Below, piece after piece: positions 30,233 through 36,591 of a DNA stretch of 64,000 nucleotides (its first letter is position 1; every line of letters starts with the position of its first letter). Made by a program: the position numbers and the translations under genes. The stretch is from Lycorma delicatula (Eukaryota > Arthropoda > Insecta > Hemiptera > Fulgoridae), in assembly GCF_047948215.1 (NCBI RefSeq), contig NC_134458.1, forward strand, positions 142,952,036 through 143,016,035, read 5' to 3'. Under the pieces are notes generated by a model. It was not told the DNA's origin. It worked only from the letters and a program-made list of their open reading frames with translations, and made no database searches.

Positions 30233-33200
30233 TTGGATACTTTTTAAACAGGCCTTGTTCTTTTGAACATAATTTTCAAACTAAAGTGAAGTCTTGGATT
30301 ACAAAAAAAAATTGCAAAAGACGTATTAGATTAAGTAGAATCAGAAAATAAAAGAAAGAAGAAAGACCCAAGATTATATTACGATGAAAAGTTTATGATG
30401 GGGCTTTTTATGCAAGACTTATATACACGAGTTCATTGTGAGCACAGATGAGTTATGTATAAATGTACTATAAATTCGATTTTAAGCTGATTTTTTTATA
30501 ATTAATGATTTAGTTTTAATACAAACTTTTCTAAATGAAAAAATCTAATTCAGAAATCGTTTTTATTTATTTAAAATGGCACCCTGAACAGAATCTGGTC
30601 CTGACAACACCTTTAAAGTTATTCATCTAAGATGAACTAAGTAGTAACACTTAATTGAAACTTAATATTTGAATATTTTTTAAGTGTATAAATAGTAAAT
30701 ATTTTTTTGCCTTTGTCATTTAATAACTTATCAATCATTTCTGTTTACAGGATTTGTTCAGATCTGCATTCTTGGGAGAATTTCTAACTGTATTAATGAA
30801 TAATTTGGTTGAAAAATCACATGCTCTTCTTGGGGATGAAATTGCTACAGCAGTGTATAATATGGCTGCTGTAGATTTTAATACTTATTTTAATAGTTTC
30901 ATTCCTCATTTTTTATCACAAGTATCAGGATTAGATTCATATCAAAGAGAAATGTTACATCAAAGAACTAAACCTGATACTGTAAGTATATAGAATGTCA
31001 GATTTGGATGATCTCTTAGTTGTGTTTTGTAAAGTTATACAATACATTAGAAAAATACTAAATTTGTTATTTTTTATGTTTATTTTTGCTTTTTATACAC
31101 CACTCAGCAATAGTAATTTAAAGTATTAGATTATGTATGTATTTCAAAGACTAGTTCACAGGGTACTTACACAAGTTTCCAAATTATCAAATACTTGGTT
31201 AATGAAATATACCAATACTTCACTAACCAATATCTCTTATCATCTATTGACTCACCTGAATGAATGGGTAGTTAGGTGAAAGTTTTGGGAAGTATCTTAA
31301 GGAAAGTAAGAGGACTTCAAAGAAAGAATGGAGACTGCAGAAAAGGATATAATAGAATAGATTGAAATGGTTTGGACATCTAATAGAATGGTAAAAGAAA
31401 GGGTAACAGTTATAGAAATGACTAGAGAAATTGATTAGAACAAAAGATGGATATGTAAGATGTTAGTAACTTTTATTAAAAAGGGATGTGATTTGAGTAA
31501 AAGTTTTTATGAAGAACTTGAAAGAATGGAAGAAGCTGGAAACTTGATCTGCAACTTGACCTGAAATTGACTGGATGTGCAAAAAAAATTAATTTTTCTT
31601 TCTTGTAATAAATTATTATGTCTCTTGATTTTACATAGCATAATAATGTATAAAATAATATACATGTATATAATATATATTTGTAAAATTTTGTTGTGGC
31701 ATTATAAAAAAATTAAACATATTTCTGAGCATTAACAAAGGTATTAAAATATCAGAAGTTACCTATGTCAAAAACTTCTCTTGTGCTGTGTGACATTTCT
31801 TATTTATATTCTGTGATTTTGTGAAAGTTACAATTAAATTTTTACGTTAAATTTACTGCTATTGGACTGGGACATCAGGGAGAAATGAGTTAAGTTAACT
31901 TTGTTCAACATACTTTATTTTTTTCAGGTTTTCAGTGCATTTTATGCTTGCTAGTACATAAAAATCAACTGTCTGTATTAATTTTATTTAGCATGGCCCA
32001 TTTGTATATATAATATATAAAAAGTTATCATAAATTATAATTTTCGCTTACCAACAATTATTAGTAGTGATTATGTTTTACTGCTTTTAGAAAATATTAT
32101 TTCCATCTTCAGGAACATATGTTAGTTAATTATATATTATAAATTCACTTCACATATTAAACTGAGTTAGATTAAAATAAAATAAAATTTATATGAAACA
32201 TATCAATTGATCGTCAAGTAAATAAAATCAAGCCATTCGTATATGCATCTGTCATTAAAGGAGTCTCAGCTGTTATGTTTATTGTAATGAAATCAGTTTG
32301 GCCAACATAAGAATCAACAATTATTGTTTAAAATCTGTTTGAATAAAATATCATTATCAAAATTTGTTTGTTCATTTATCAGATTGTTGTTATTTAAATA
32401 TATACGAAATTTTTCTGTTTTAAAATATGTTTGGCAAAATTAGATAGTTCATTTTTATATTATGGTATATTGCCAAACATATTTTAGAACAGAATCATAA
32501 TTACCCAAACAATTTTATTAATATTCTCAGATACTCTAATAATCTTTATAAAACAGATATTTTAGAAAATTTTCATATATATTTAAATAACAACAATCTG
32601 ATAAACAAATAAACGAATTTTGATAATGATATTTTATTCAAACAGATTTTAAACAATAATTGTTGATTCTTACGTTGGTCAAATTGATTTCATTACAATA
32701 AACATAGCAGTTGAGATTCTTTAATGACAAGACTCATGTACATATGGCTTGACTTGACTTTACTTGACAATCAATTGTTATGTTTTATATAAGCTTTATT
32801 TTATTTTAAGCTAACACAGTTTAATATGTGAAGTGAATTTATAATATATATTTAATTAACATATGTTCCTGAAGATGAGAATAATATTTTTTGAAAGCAC
32901 TAGTACATAATCATTATTAATAATTGCTGGTAAGTGGAAATTATAATTTATAAAAACGTTTTATGCGTACCATTTGTATTGATTTCATTTAATATTATTC
33001 AGAGAACTCATTTTCTGAATACAAAAAAAAATTCAAATAACAAAATTTTACCAAAAATCTTACAAATAAGTGTTATGTGCTAGAATACAATTAAGCTTTT
33101 GTACTTTTACTAATTCTAATGTTGTTGCATGGGAAGAAGAGTTGTTTGAAAATGAGAAGAAATGAGATTGTTTTTTTTTAGAAGGGGCAGTGGATTGCTG

Positions 33201-33992
33201 AGGAAATAAAGGGGAATAGTTCTGTTCTTTTAAGTTTTTTACTGGTGTGAATGGAAGAAGTTAAATCTTCCAAATTTAACTAATACTGCATAAGAAGCTC
33301 ATTGAACATCTTCAGTCATGACTGGATAATATGTTTTATAGTAATAAAGTGTATTTAATTAATTTTTAATACAGTTTACAATTTATGCCTTTACTGTCAT
33401 TTTATATTAAAATAAAAAATAAAAATTTACTTAATTTTGTTGAAAAACCAAATTGAACAAATTAAAATTATCAAAAAATGAAAATTTTCACTTAAATTAG
33501 TATCCAGGTTTCTATCCAGTAGGAATCACACCTGTTTTGTAATGTAGGCATGTATAACAAAATAAATATTGCCTGATGGATACTGGTTAAGCAAAGAGAG
33601 TTAAACAGAAAACTGGAACTTTGTCTATGTTATAGAACTGGTATCTAGGACTATATAAGAAGCTGATTTTACATCTACGGAGATAGCAGCCAATTTTAAT
33701 AGTAGTGATTTTTTATGTGCTGTGTTTGATAGAATTAAGTGTATCTTCATTTGCTATAAAGAGTACAATAATAAGATTTCAAACATACAAATTAAAAATG
33801 TACGTTATTAAAAACTATATAAAAATATCTTAATATTAAGTAATCTATACAGAAAATAATTTTTATAAAAAAAAGTTGTAATTAAATAATTTTTTGTTTC
33901 AGGATTTACCATCATTTATTCAAAATATGCATCGACTTGCTAATGATATACGCTGTTATGCACTATGTAATGGTAGTGTTCCATCACTTTAA
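168..33992 (+). CDS. XPO6: Exportin-6 (XPO6), 3' thirteen exons, 5' part outside window
   Basis: Exportin-6 is an importin-beta family karyopherin that exports profilin-actin complexes from the nucleus with RanGTP. Joined exons: 168-322, 5603-5760, 6333-6560, 8213-8300, 10113-10214, 16507-16775, 17598-17838, 26049-26258, 27028-27197, 28296-28490, 29397-29592, 30751-30981, 33903-33992. They give about 776 codons including TAA at 33990-33992; vertebrate XPO6 is about 1125 residues, so roughly the first 330 residues lie upstream. Every junction has AG/GT and matching phase. The match is clearest at the C-terminus: NTKWKLYHK, a KSHALLGDEIATAVYNMAAVDF stretch (in part) and DLPSFIQNMHRLANDIR followed by CYALCN, all close to vertebrate XPO6. 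The protein should be all-helical HEAT-type repeats. Introns carry many transposons, which explains the 34-kb span. Confidence 0.93.
323..887. other. AT-rich intron sequence
   Basis: XPO6 intron after the first visible exon. I see only AT-rich sequence up to the mariner fossil; the short open frame at 626-898 has no recognisable domain. Confidence 0.6.
888..1433 (-). mobile_element. Mariner transposase fossil
   Basis: Read on the minus strand, 1433-1203 gives a helix-turn-helix part (ITITEIASEVGKSVGSVHTM, then LAYSKVSARWNLHILTE) and 1127-888 gives the start of the DDE domain (ETWTHHYTSERKRTSMVWRK, then FLAIVFWDSKGVLLIDF). This is the mariner family; the usual GDETW reads CNETW here, so the first catalytic Asp appears replaced by Asn. 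The two parts are in different frames and the C-terminal half is missing. No TIRs were found. It sits inside an XPO6 intron and is dead. Confidence 0.8.
1440..2139. other. AT-rich intron stretch with (TA)n
   Basis: No coding signal. It holds homopolymer A/T tracts and a (TA)n microsatellite at 1975-2012. Confidence 0.6.
1975..2012. repeat. (TA)n microsatellite
   Basis: About 19 uninterrupted TA units after a single TATG interruption, read directly. Confidence 0.95.
2140..2625 (-). mobile_element. Mariner-like transposase C-terminal fossil
   Basis: On the minus strand, 2625-2380 reads ILLVDFLPRGETIN, then CPHVAGETQNLNKTFDWEQL and KHPPYSCDLT. These match the mariner/SETMAR-type order LLVDFLPRGETIN, ARPHVA..T, HPPYSPDLAPSD. 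The HDNA motif before PHVA is lost, so the second catalytic Asp is missing. The following frame is broken. Order and orientation show it is not part of the mariner at 0.9-1.4 kb. It abuts the R1-like LINE at about 2.63 kb, which may mark an insertion into that LINE. Confidence 0.7.
2634..4646 (-). mobile_element. R1/Jockey-group LINE fragment (ORF1 and start of endonuclease)
   Basis: A GC-richer block. On the minus strand, 3960-3490 carries an ORF1-like stretch; 3180-2960 holds three degenerate CCHC knuckles when frames are followed (CFNCGKKG-like, with C-to-G and frame changes); 2915-2634 reads GGRGGGRGFVLIQVDGVMFY and SRYASPNISLEEFSDMVEDL, the N-terminal apurinic-endonuclease region. No reverse transcriptase follows; mariner sequence begins instead. 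Stops and frameshifts are frequent, so this is a relic. I call it R1-like from the ORF1 plus EN pattern only. Confidence 0.65.
4650..5602. other. Intron remainder before XPO6 exon
   Basis: Unremarkable AT-rich intron. One short inverted repeat is visible at 5433-5460 (10-base arms GATTCCTCAT / ATGAGGAATC, 8-base loop). Confidence 0.5.
5603..5760 (+). CDS. XPO6: XPO6 coding exon
   Basis: TTCTAG|GATTCAAAAG acceptor, AA|GTAAGA donor, phase 0 in and phase 2 out. The peptide runs from DSKGDQALSTINELLYKNW to MKRDLDLEE with no stop. It continues the frame of the exon ending at 322, separated by a 5.3-kb intron loaded with transposons. Confidence 0.88.
5761..6332. other. XPO6 intron, no other feature seen
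   Basis: AT-rich, stop codons in all frames; no repeat or RNA gene recognised. Confidence 0.55.
6333..6560 (+). CDS. XPO6: XPO6 coding exon
   Basis: GTTGCAG acceptor and AAAG|GTAATT donor, leaving phase 2. The peptide contains LLKLTEFVRLTISQHWNRLES and FPIFDFLSNFFRYTFH, aligning with vertebrate XPO6 segments TEFLRLFVSVHLRRIES and FPVVEFLTLLFKYTFH. This is strong family evidence. Confidence 0.9.
6561..8212. other. XPO6 intron, no clear feature
   Basis: Mostly AT-rich. A slightly GC-richer patch at about 7320-7560 may be an old repeat but has no recognisable coding or terminal structure. Confidence 0.5.
8213..8300 (+). CDS. XPO6: XPO6 coding exon
   Basis: TTTCAG|GTATAACCAAG acceptor and GAG|GTGAGC donor. 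The 88 bases encode YNQVLVTLAQGILKKMQTVK then DLDDETITE. The LDDET motif is shared with vertebrate XPO6 at the same place. Phase 2 in, phase 0 out. Confidence 0.87.
8427..8615. repeat. MITE-like inverted repeat
   Basis: Arms of about 85 bases, 8427-8513 and 8532-8615, are imperfect reverse complements around an 18-base loop. Well-matched blocks include AGTAATGTTTTGA versus TCAAAACATTACT and ATTTAAATAATAAAT on both sides. A weaker pairing of outer blocks (8371-8387 with 8696-8713) hints that the whole element could be about 340 bp. No coding capacity and no clear target-site duplication. It lies in the XPO6 intron 8301-10112. Confidence 0.75.
8616..10112. other. XPO6 intron remainder
   Basis: AT-rich with no supported gene. 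Short open frames at 8821-9024 (+) and 9399-9617 (-) show no domain and biased Lys/Ile/Phe composition. Confidence 0.5.
10113..10214 (+). CDS. XPO6: XPO6 coding exon
   Basis: A 102-base exon (34 codons, phase 0/0) between TTTTTTCAG and GTG|GTAAGC. Its peptide, YGSYDTEYEKFINHCMEL then IAKIADIMPRKTCSMV, aligns with the XPO6 segment containing EVVAKVMELLP. Confidence 0.85.
10215..11640. other. XPO6 intron, no clear feature
   Basis: AT-rich. A GC-richer patch around 10540-10800 looks like a decayed dispersed repeat but I cannot assign it. Confidence 0.45.
11650..11995. repeat. Two-copy tandem repeat, unit about 185 bp
   Basis: Unit 1 begins GAACATTAGGAAATTCAC at 11650, unit 2 GAACATTACGAAACTTAC near 11834. 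Both then contain GAATGTAAATAAATCCAA, an AACAGCAC..CCTAT..GGATTTAATTCA block and a CACAGTA block in the same order. Likely internal repeats of a decayed mobile element. Confidence 0.7.
12240..12379. repeat. Dispersed-repeat end with (AT)n tail
   Basis: The block ACAAAATTTCATCAAAATCA, GTCTAGCCGTTTAGGAGGAG, then GACAGAAGAAATATAT runs into an (AT)n tract (12349-12379). I recognise this as a widespread arthropod dispersed-repeat end, probably the 3' end of a non-autonomous element; family not assigned. Confidence 0.45.
12480..13451. other. XPO6 intron, no clear feature
   Basis: No coding or structural signal beyond a short (TAA/AAT)n run just before the transposon end at 13452. Confidence 0.45.
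13452..15074 (-). mobile_element. Tc1/mariner-superfamily element with TIRs, split by a SINE
   Basis: Both ends begin CAGAGTGA when read inward and are flanked by TA, the target typical of this superfamily. The right TIR continues GCAACATAAAACT; the left has the same run after an extra 8-base TAGAGGGA. Transposase remains lie on the minus strand: 14648-14442 (VEAYIRSGSFEESRHAF.., then IPAKSSIYNLV; the HTH region) and 14109-13846 (KIGVWCAVSGNRIVGPIFFG; the DDE core with the QQDGA-like second-Asp motif destroyed). Without the SINE the element is about 1.3 kb, the usual mariner size. Inactive; subfamily unresolved. Confidence 0.82.
14690..14989 (+). mobile_element. tRNA-derived SINE, copy 1
   Basis: A pol III A box (TGGTCTAGTGG, 14702-14712) and a B box-like TGTTCAAGTCC (14761-14771) at tRNA-like spacing, a non-tRNA body and an A-rich tail (GGAAAAAGAAAAA). 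It is flanked by a perfect 14-base direct repeat, AGTTACACTAGTTG, at 14676-14689 and 14990-15003, so its borders are firm. It inserted in the Tc1/mariner-type element at 13452-15074. A second, more diverged member is at 47322-47602. Confidence 0.9.
15075..16506. other. XPO6 intron, no clear feature
   Basis: AT-rich. A phrase near 15990-16010 translates as PVSPDFNQI, reminiscent of Tc1-type SPDxNPIE, but too short to call. Confidence 0.45.
16507..16775 (+). CDS. XPO6: XPO6 coding exon
   Basis: Starts after TTTCAG and reads LEVWHPSCTAYYQLL. The open frame runs on to 16872, but I place the donor at TT|GTTAGT (16776), because only this gives phase 2 out and joins to the next exon as LINLHVQFLDALKSW. 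An RNA read across this junction would settle the donor. The stretch 16776-16872 is then read-through intron. Confidence 0.82.
16776..17597. other. XPO6 intron, no feature seen
   Basis: Short AT-rich intron; nothing recognised. Confidence 0.55.
17598..17838 (+). CDS. XPO6: XPO6 coding exon
   Basis: TATTTTAG acceptor, AAAAAT|GTAAGT donor, phase 2 in and 0 out. The peptide runs from HVQFLDALKSWLNNSK to LFVSALSHLAKN and looks helical, as expected for HEAT repeats. It is followed by an 8.2-kb intron holding the larger I-like LINE. Confidence 0.87.
17980..18350 (+). mobile_element. DNA-transposon N-terminal transposase fossil
   Basis: Across broken frames, 18100-18350 shows a phrase TVCTPKNVEKVRKN that resembles the VRTPENIERVR linker after the HTH of a group of Tc1/mariner-type insect transposases. 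No TIR pair or catalytic region was found. It is cut off by the I-like LINE that begins at about 18355. Confidence 0.35.
19365..19562 (+). pseudogene. LINE ORF1 zinc-knuckle segment
   Basis: Open for about 65 codons: MEICARCAKECHNGTNC, then ENCVNCSGSHTARSRDCPTF. The knuckles would bind the LINE RNA. Upstream ORF1 frames (18604-18873 and 19260-19340) are separated by stops and frameshifts. Confidence 0.75.
21036..21290 (+). pseudogene. LINE reverse transcriptase segment (motifs A and B)
   Basis: Reads SLETAIQNTLLLRQRFVAIF, then LDIRKVYDTAW (motif A Asp) and ILENRVPQGC (motif B). The frame then shifts before motif C. Homologous to 43432-43860 in copy 2. Confidence 0.8.
22113..22424 (+). pseudogene. 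LINE RNase H segment
   Basis: SFCWIPGHIGILGNERADST is the conserved C-terminal RNase H block of I-type LINEs, containing the catalytic His and final Asp region. Upstream RNase H parts (FVVNDRTYMFGLPG, TTELYAINKALN) lie in other frames at 21890-22010. Confidence 0.75.
23088..23114 (+). other. Stem-loop with GAAA tetraloop at LINE 3' end
   Basis: Sequence GGCGAT-AACGC-GAAA-GCGTT-TT-TCGCC (shown in parts) folds as an outer 5-bp stem GGCGA/TCGCC, a small internal loop, an inner 5-bp stem AACGC/GCGTT and a GNRA-type GAAA loop. It lies 3 bases before the poly(A) tail of the I-like LINE. It probably serves reverse-transcriptase recognition, by analogy with 3' stem-loops of other LINEs; that role is inference. 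Confidence 0.7.
23128..25240. other. XPO6 intron after the LINE
   Basis: AT-rich with a short (TA)n at 23757-23771 and a (CA)n tract at 24385-24424. No coding signal. Confidence 0.5.
24385..24424. repeat. (CA)n microsatellite
   Basis: About 19 CA units with one CGAA interruption at 24409-24412, followed by a short TA run. Confidence 0.95.
25250..25640. repeat. GC-richer anonymous block, probable old repeat
   Basis: About 390 bases of distinctly higher GC than the surrounding intron, without an open frame, TIRs or tRNA-like boxes that I can see. Composition suggests a decayed mobile element; no family recognised. Confidence 0.35.
26049..26258 (+). CDS. XPO6: XPO6 coding exon
   Basis: ATATAG acceptor, TTCAG|GTATTT donor, 70 codons, phase 0/0. 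Reads TWKIVQLALVRCVLFWNW through DNKEPRRLLFLAVQ. This middle part of XPO6 is poorly conserved; frame and position make the assignment. Confidence 0.85.
26259..27027. other. XPO6 intron, no feature seen
   Basis: AT-rich; nothing recognised. Confidence 0.55.
27028..27197 (+). CDS. XPO6: XPO6 coding exon
   Basis: ATTTCAG acceptor, CAAAG|GTAAG donor, phase 0 in and 2 out. The peptide contains VLKFFLESFRLFQDFIGVDF and ITVFLTAYQ, corresponding to the vertebrate segment MLSFFLTLFRGLRVQMGVPF. Confidence 0.88.
27198..28295. other. XPO6 intron with (TA)n
   Basis: AT-rich with a (TA)n tract at 27927-27947; otherwise empty. Confidence 0.55.
28296..28490 (+). CDS. XPO6: XPO6 coding exon
   Basis: TTTCAG acceptor, AAAAG|GTAAAA donor. 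The peptide includes VEQLLELLTLIVEHPANTYK and LCLDQIYPHIADISSPQIK, matching the vertebrate segment with LCMEQVYPIIAERPSPDVK. Phase 2 in, phase 2 out. Confidence 0.92.
28491..29396. other. XPO6 intron with (TA)n
   Basis: A (TA)n tract at 28909-28929; the overlapping open frames on both strands are low-complexity and not supported as genes. Confidence 0.5.
29397..29592 (+). CDS. XPO6: XPO6 coding exon
   Basis: TTTCAG acceptor, CACAAG|GTAATG donor. Reads SILMHKWHYFYSGSLL, then FGQSLTQTDIRVFAQNLHAL and NTKWKLYHK. Vertebrate XPO6 has FGQSFLQPDIHLFKQNL and NTKQKLYHK, an unmistakable family match. Confidence 0.94.
29785..29813. repeat. Perfect 13-base inverted repeat
   Basis: CATGACACATGAG, loop TAC, then CTCATGTGTCATG. 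Perfectly paired hairpin in the intron, about 190 bases after the exon ending at 29592. Confidence 0.85.
29905..30080. repeat. MITE-like inverted repeat
   Basis: Arms of about 65 bases (29909-29973 and 30010-30075) pair imperfectly: AACAAGTACTTGTTACGATT against the complement of the AATTGCAAGTACCTGTTAT region, and AATGACAGAAAGCATTGA against the complement of TCAATGTATTCTGTCATTAT. The left arm contains a perfect 18-base palindrome, GTAACAAGTACTTGTTAC (29919-29936). Non-coding. Confidence 0.65.
30147..30227. repeat. 17-base tandem repeat running into (TA)n
   Basis: Three TGTGTATGTATAAAT-like units (30147-30198) followed by a (TA)n tract at 30200-30227. Confidence 0.85.
30751..30981 (+). CDS. 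XPO6: XPO6 coding exon
   Basis: TTTACAG acceptor, GATACT|GTAAGT donor, 77 codons, phase 0/0. Contains KSHALLGDEIATAVYNMAAV and DFNTYFNSFIPHFLSQVSGL, closely following vertebrate KSHDLLQEEIGIAIYNMASV. Confidence 0.95.
31240..31585 (+). mobile_element. LINE ORF2 C-terminal fossil
   Basis: Across frames it reads like the region after the RT in RTE-type LINEs: RKVRGLQRKNGD, then NRLKWFGHLIEW (usual RLRWFGHVxRM) and a helical tail KEWKKLET. Stops are frequent and neither end is defined. It lies in the last XPO6 intron. Confidence 0.5.
32008..32969. mobile_element. Foldback (long palindromic) element with 10-bp flanking repeat
   Basis: Two long arms, about 32008-32437 and 32470-32969, are reverse complements by eye along nearly their full length: AATTATAATTTTCGCTTACC (32035 on) pairs with the complement of GGTAAGTGGAAATTATAATT (32929 on), AATCAACAATTATTGTTTAA with TTAAACAATAATTGTTGATT, and ATATGTTTGGCAA with TTGCCAAACATAT at the centre. 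The right arm carries about 70 bases (32490-32560) absent from the left. Both sides are flanked by CCATTTGTAT (31998-32007 and 32970-32979), a likely target-site duplication. A 9-10 bp duplication suits foldback or Mutator-like elements. No coding capacity. Confidence 0.85.
32980..33902. other. Last XPO6 intron, remainder
   Basis: AT-rich, nothing recognised up to the terminal exon acceptor. Confidence 0.5.
33903..33992 (+). CDS. XPO6: XPO6 terminal coding exon
   Basis: TTTCAG acceptor; reads DLPSFIQNMHRLANDIR, then CYALCNGSVPSL and TAA at 33990-33992. The vertebrate C-terminus is DLPSFTQNVHRLVNDLR and then a few extra residues, so the insect protein ends slightly earlier. Confidence 0.95.
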   Translation, partial: DLPSFIQNMHRLANDIRCYALCNGSVPSL

Positions 33993-34042
33993 TATAACGT
34001 ATAATTTTATCAAATTTTTGTATGTTTCATACTAATGTATTG

Positions 34043-34043
<1 letters not shown>

Positions 34044-34073
<30 letters not shown>
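34044..34073. repeat. (TA)n microsatellite in XPO6 3' UTR
   Basis: About 15 TA units, 52 bases after the XPO6 stop codon, so probably transcribed in the 3' UTR. Confidence 0.9.
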
Positions 34074-34077
<4 letters not shown>

Positions 34078-34132
34078 TATGTTGACTGTGATAATATAAA
34101 AATAATGTTGTTGTTTACAGTGCTTGAATGAA

Positions 34133-34320
34133 ATTAAATAGTTTAAGTAATATGTTTTGTAAAATAGAAGAAATGTACACTGCCACCTTATTGTGTTTAA
34201 AAGGTTTATGTTTGTAATGCTATTGATTTGTACTTGATTAGTGTTTGTATAAAAAGAAAGAAATTGTTAAATATGAAAAAAGAAAATCAATTTCATATTT
34301 TCATTTGGTTGTATATTAAA
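34133..34320 (+). promoter_or_regulatory. Possible XPO6 polyadenylation region
   Basis: No canonical AATAAA follows the XPO6 stop closely. Two ATTAAA variants, at 34133-34138 and 34315-34320, lie 140-330 bases downstream in AT-rich sequence. Either could serve, but composition alone makes such hexamers likely by chance. Confidence 0.25.
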
Positions 34321-34559
34321 TTATAGTATGCAATGTACAGTTTAGTGCAATTAAAATAATACTTTTAAGTGATAATGCTGAGAAAATTTTAGGTTATATA
34401 TTATATGAAGATAAATTTTTAGTGTTTTTATTAATATATCATACTTCCTACACTTTCTAATTGTTTTTATTTATGAGTACTTTTTCTTTTCCTATTAATG
34501 TTGATATATATTTTTTCCTGTAGTTCTGATTGATGTTGTGCATTTTGTTCATAATTTAA

Positions 34560-34930
34560 GTTACATAAAGTATGATAATGCACCAAAACAACAGAACTAG
34601 TAAAATTGTTTGCCCTGGCCTTATCCCATTTCATTTGGGGTTGGCCCTTCTAGTTATTTTTAGGTCATTTTGCTCTATCTTTAACGATTTCAGGATTTTT
34701 TTTTACATTGACACCTAACGTTTTCTATGGTTTTAGTCCAAATTGTCAGGGGGATGGCCTTGACCTCTTCCATTGCAAAAAGTGAACTTATCATATGGAC
34801 ATCACCTCAACACATAATATGCCATACCAGCACAGGTAGTAGTCTAAGTGTGTCTTGTATTGGCACAAATTTGAAAGATCCGTTGTATTTACTTCTATCT
34901 AACCTGTTACTATTCCAGCCCATCTCATAA
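34560..34930 (-). mobile_element. LINE ORF2 C-terminal fossil
   Basis: On the minus strand, broken frames read WYGILCVEVMSI (usual WYGHVMRR..I), then WKRSRPSP (usual RRxRGRPKK) and finally DRAKW then KGQPQMKWDKA, close to the DRxKWRRLTRRADPKWDKA-like end of many arthropod LINE ORF2 proteins. The tail of one ORF only; rest absent. Confidence 0.55.
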
Positions 34931-36591
34931 TATGCAATTTTTGTACTTCAGCTTTTCATATTGCCCAGCATTCCAATCCACGCAGAAGTGCTGGTCATAC
35001 TGCTCGTGTAAGTATGATTCTCTCAACTTAAACAGGTAATTTTGAGTTGCAGAGTATTCCAAACTGCAATCTTCACTTCAGCCAATTTGTTTTTTTTATC
35101 AGTAGAAGTGGCAGAGGTAATTTTAATATTGTTTAGTGGAAGGTATATTTAAGCCTGCTCACTTAAACTGAGTTAACAGTTGATTCATTCAAGAGCAGAA
35201 TTAATATTAAAATTGCCACATAATATTGCATTGAGTTTGCTAAAAACATTTTAAGAGTTTCTTGAAGTTTATTACTATAAAATCAGCTTCAGAGTATGGT
35301 ACTGATTGTATAGAATTCAGTATTAATTTCTTCCACTAATACATGGTAATTTTGAATTTTATAAAAAGATTATGTTGTGGCTTTTAGCAATTAACTGATT
35401 TCTATCACCTGCATACAATGCTGATTGGGATTTAGGAATCATTTCAACAATTTGTTGTCTGTTTGTGAAATATGAATTAAATCAATTGTAACTGTAACAC
35501 CATTTTTATATTTTACACTAAAATTACACTATCTACTAATATGGAAACATGATTAATTTTGAGGATGTGAGTAAATTTAGAATAACTAACATTCTTAGTA
35601 ATTACATTCTTAGTTATTTCGCCATGTATCTGGAGTAAAAATACTAAAAGCATTATAAGCCTTTTGAAAATGTCTATACCTATTATTTTCTGTAACTACT
35701 ATTTAAAGCACCAGAAATAAAATCATCAATAGTTGACTCTCTTAAGCATTAATCTACCAAACATTTTTGAAAATCTTAATAAAATACTATTATATTAGGT
35801 TTGTGTTTTTCATGTTTAACTTATCCTATTTTTTGGGTAATAGCATGATGACAACCAAACAAGAAGTTGGTCCTTCCTGTAGTGAGATATCCCACATATT
35901 TTCAGTTGGAAATAATAAGAAAGGGAAGAGCTATTTTAATAATTTTGTCTAGTAAGCCATCAATTCCTGAAATAAGTTTGAAGCTCAATAAGAATGTAAT
36001 CTCTGTTGTTTCATTTATTTAATGGGGAAACAGATTTAATGGAAGTATTTATTTTGTAATTGAGGTATCTATTTTTCTCTTTTTCCCAGAATTGTTTCTG
36101 TAGTAAAATAGATTATAGGACCAAGAATCAAGAGAGAATTTTCTGAATATTAAAAAAACAGTTACTGATGCAATATAGATTATTGAAAAGAAGTTTTTGT
36201 TACTATATTTGGCGATTCACTTATAATGCTAAATTATAACAATTTATGAATGTGATAAAATTAATTACTTTCTATCATATCAATACTTTATCACCATACA
36301 TCAAATCAGTACAATTTTTAAATTTACTTACCTAATTGTAATGTAATATAAAAGACTACGCTTTTCCTGGGGATCAAAAAACACAAAGCAATAAGTAACT
36401 AATTTTATTACAAAATTTCTAAAGGCTTCAGAACTGAAGGTTAAAGTCAAAAATATTAACAACATTAATTTATAGTAAGGTGAGACATATATGACTTGAG
36501 ACTGGGGCATTATTAATTAGTGTACTAAATTTCTTGAATTTTTTTATGTTATGTTTAACACTGTATTACAACTGACTTGCAGTACAATTAT
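34931..36591. other. Intergenic sequence
   Basis: AT-rich; the open frame at 35767-35952 has no domain. Nothing supported. Confidence 0.5.
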
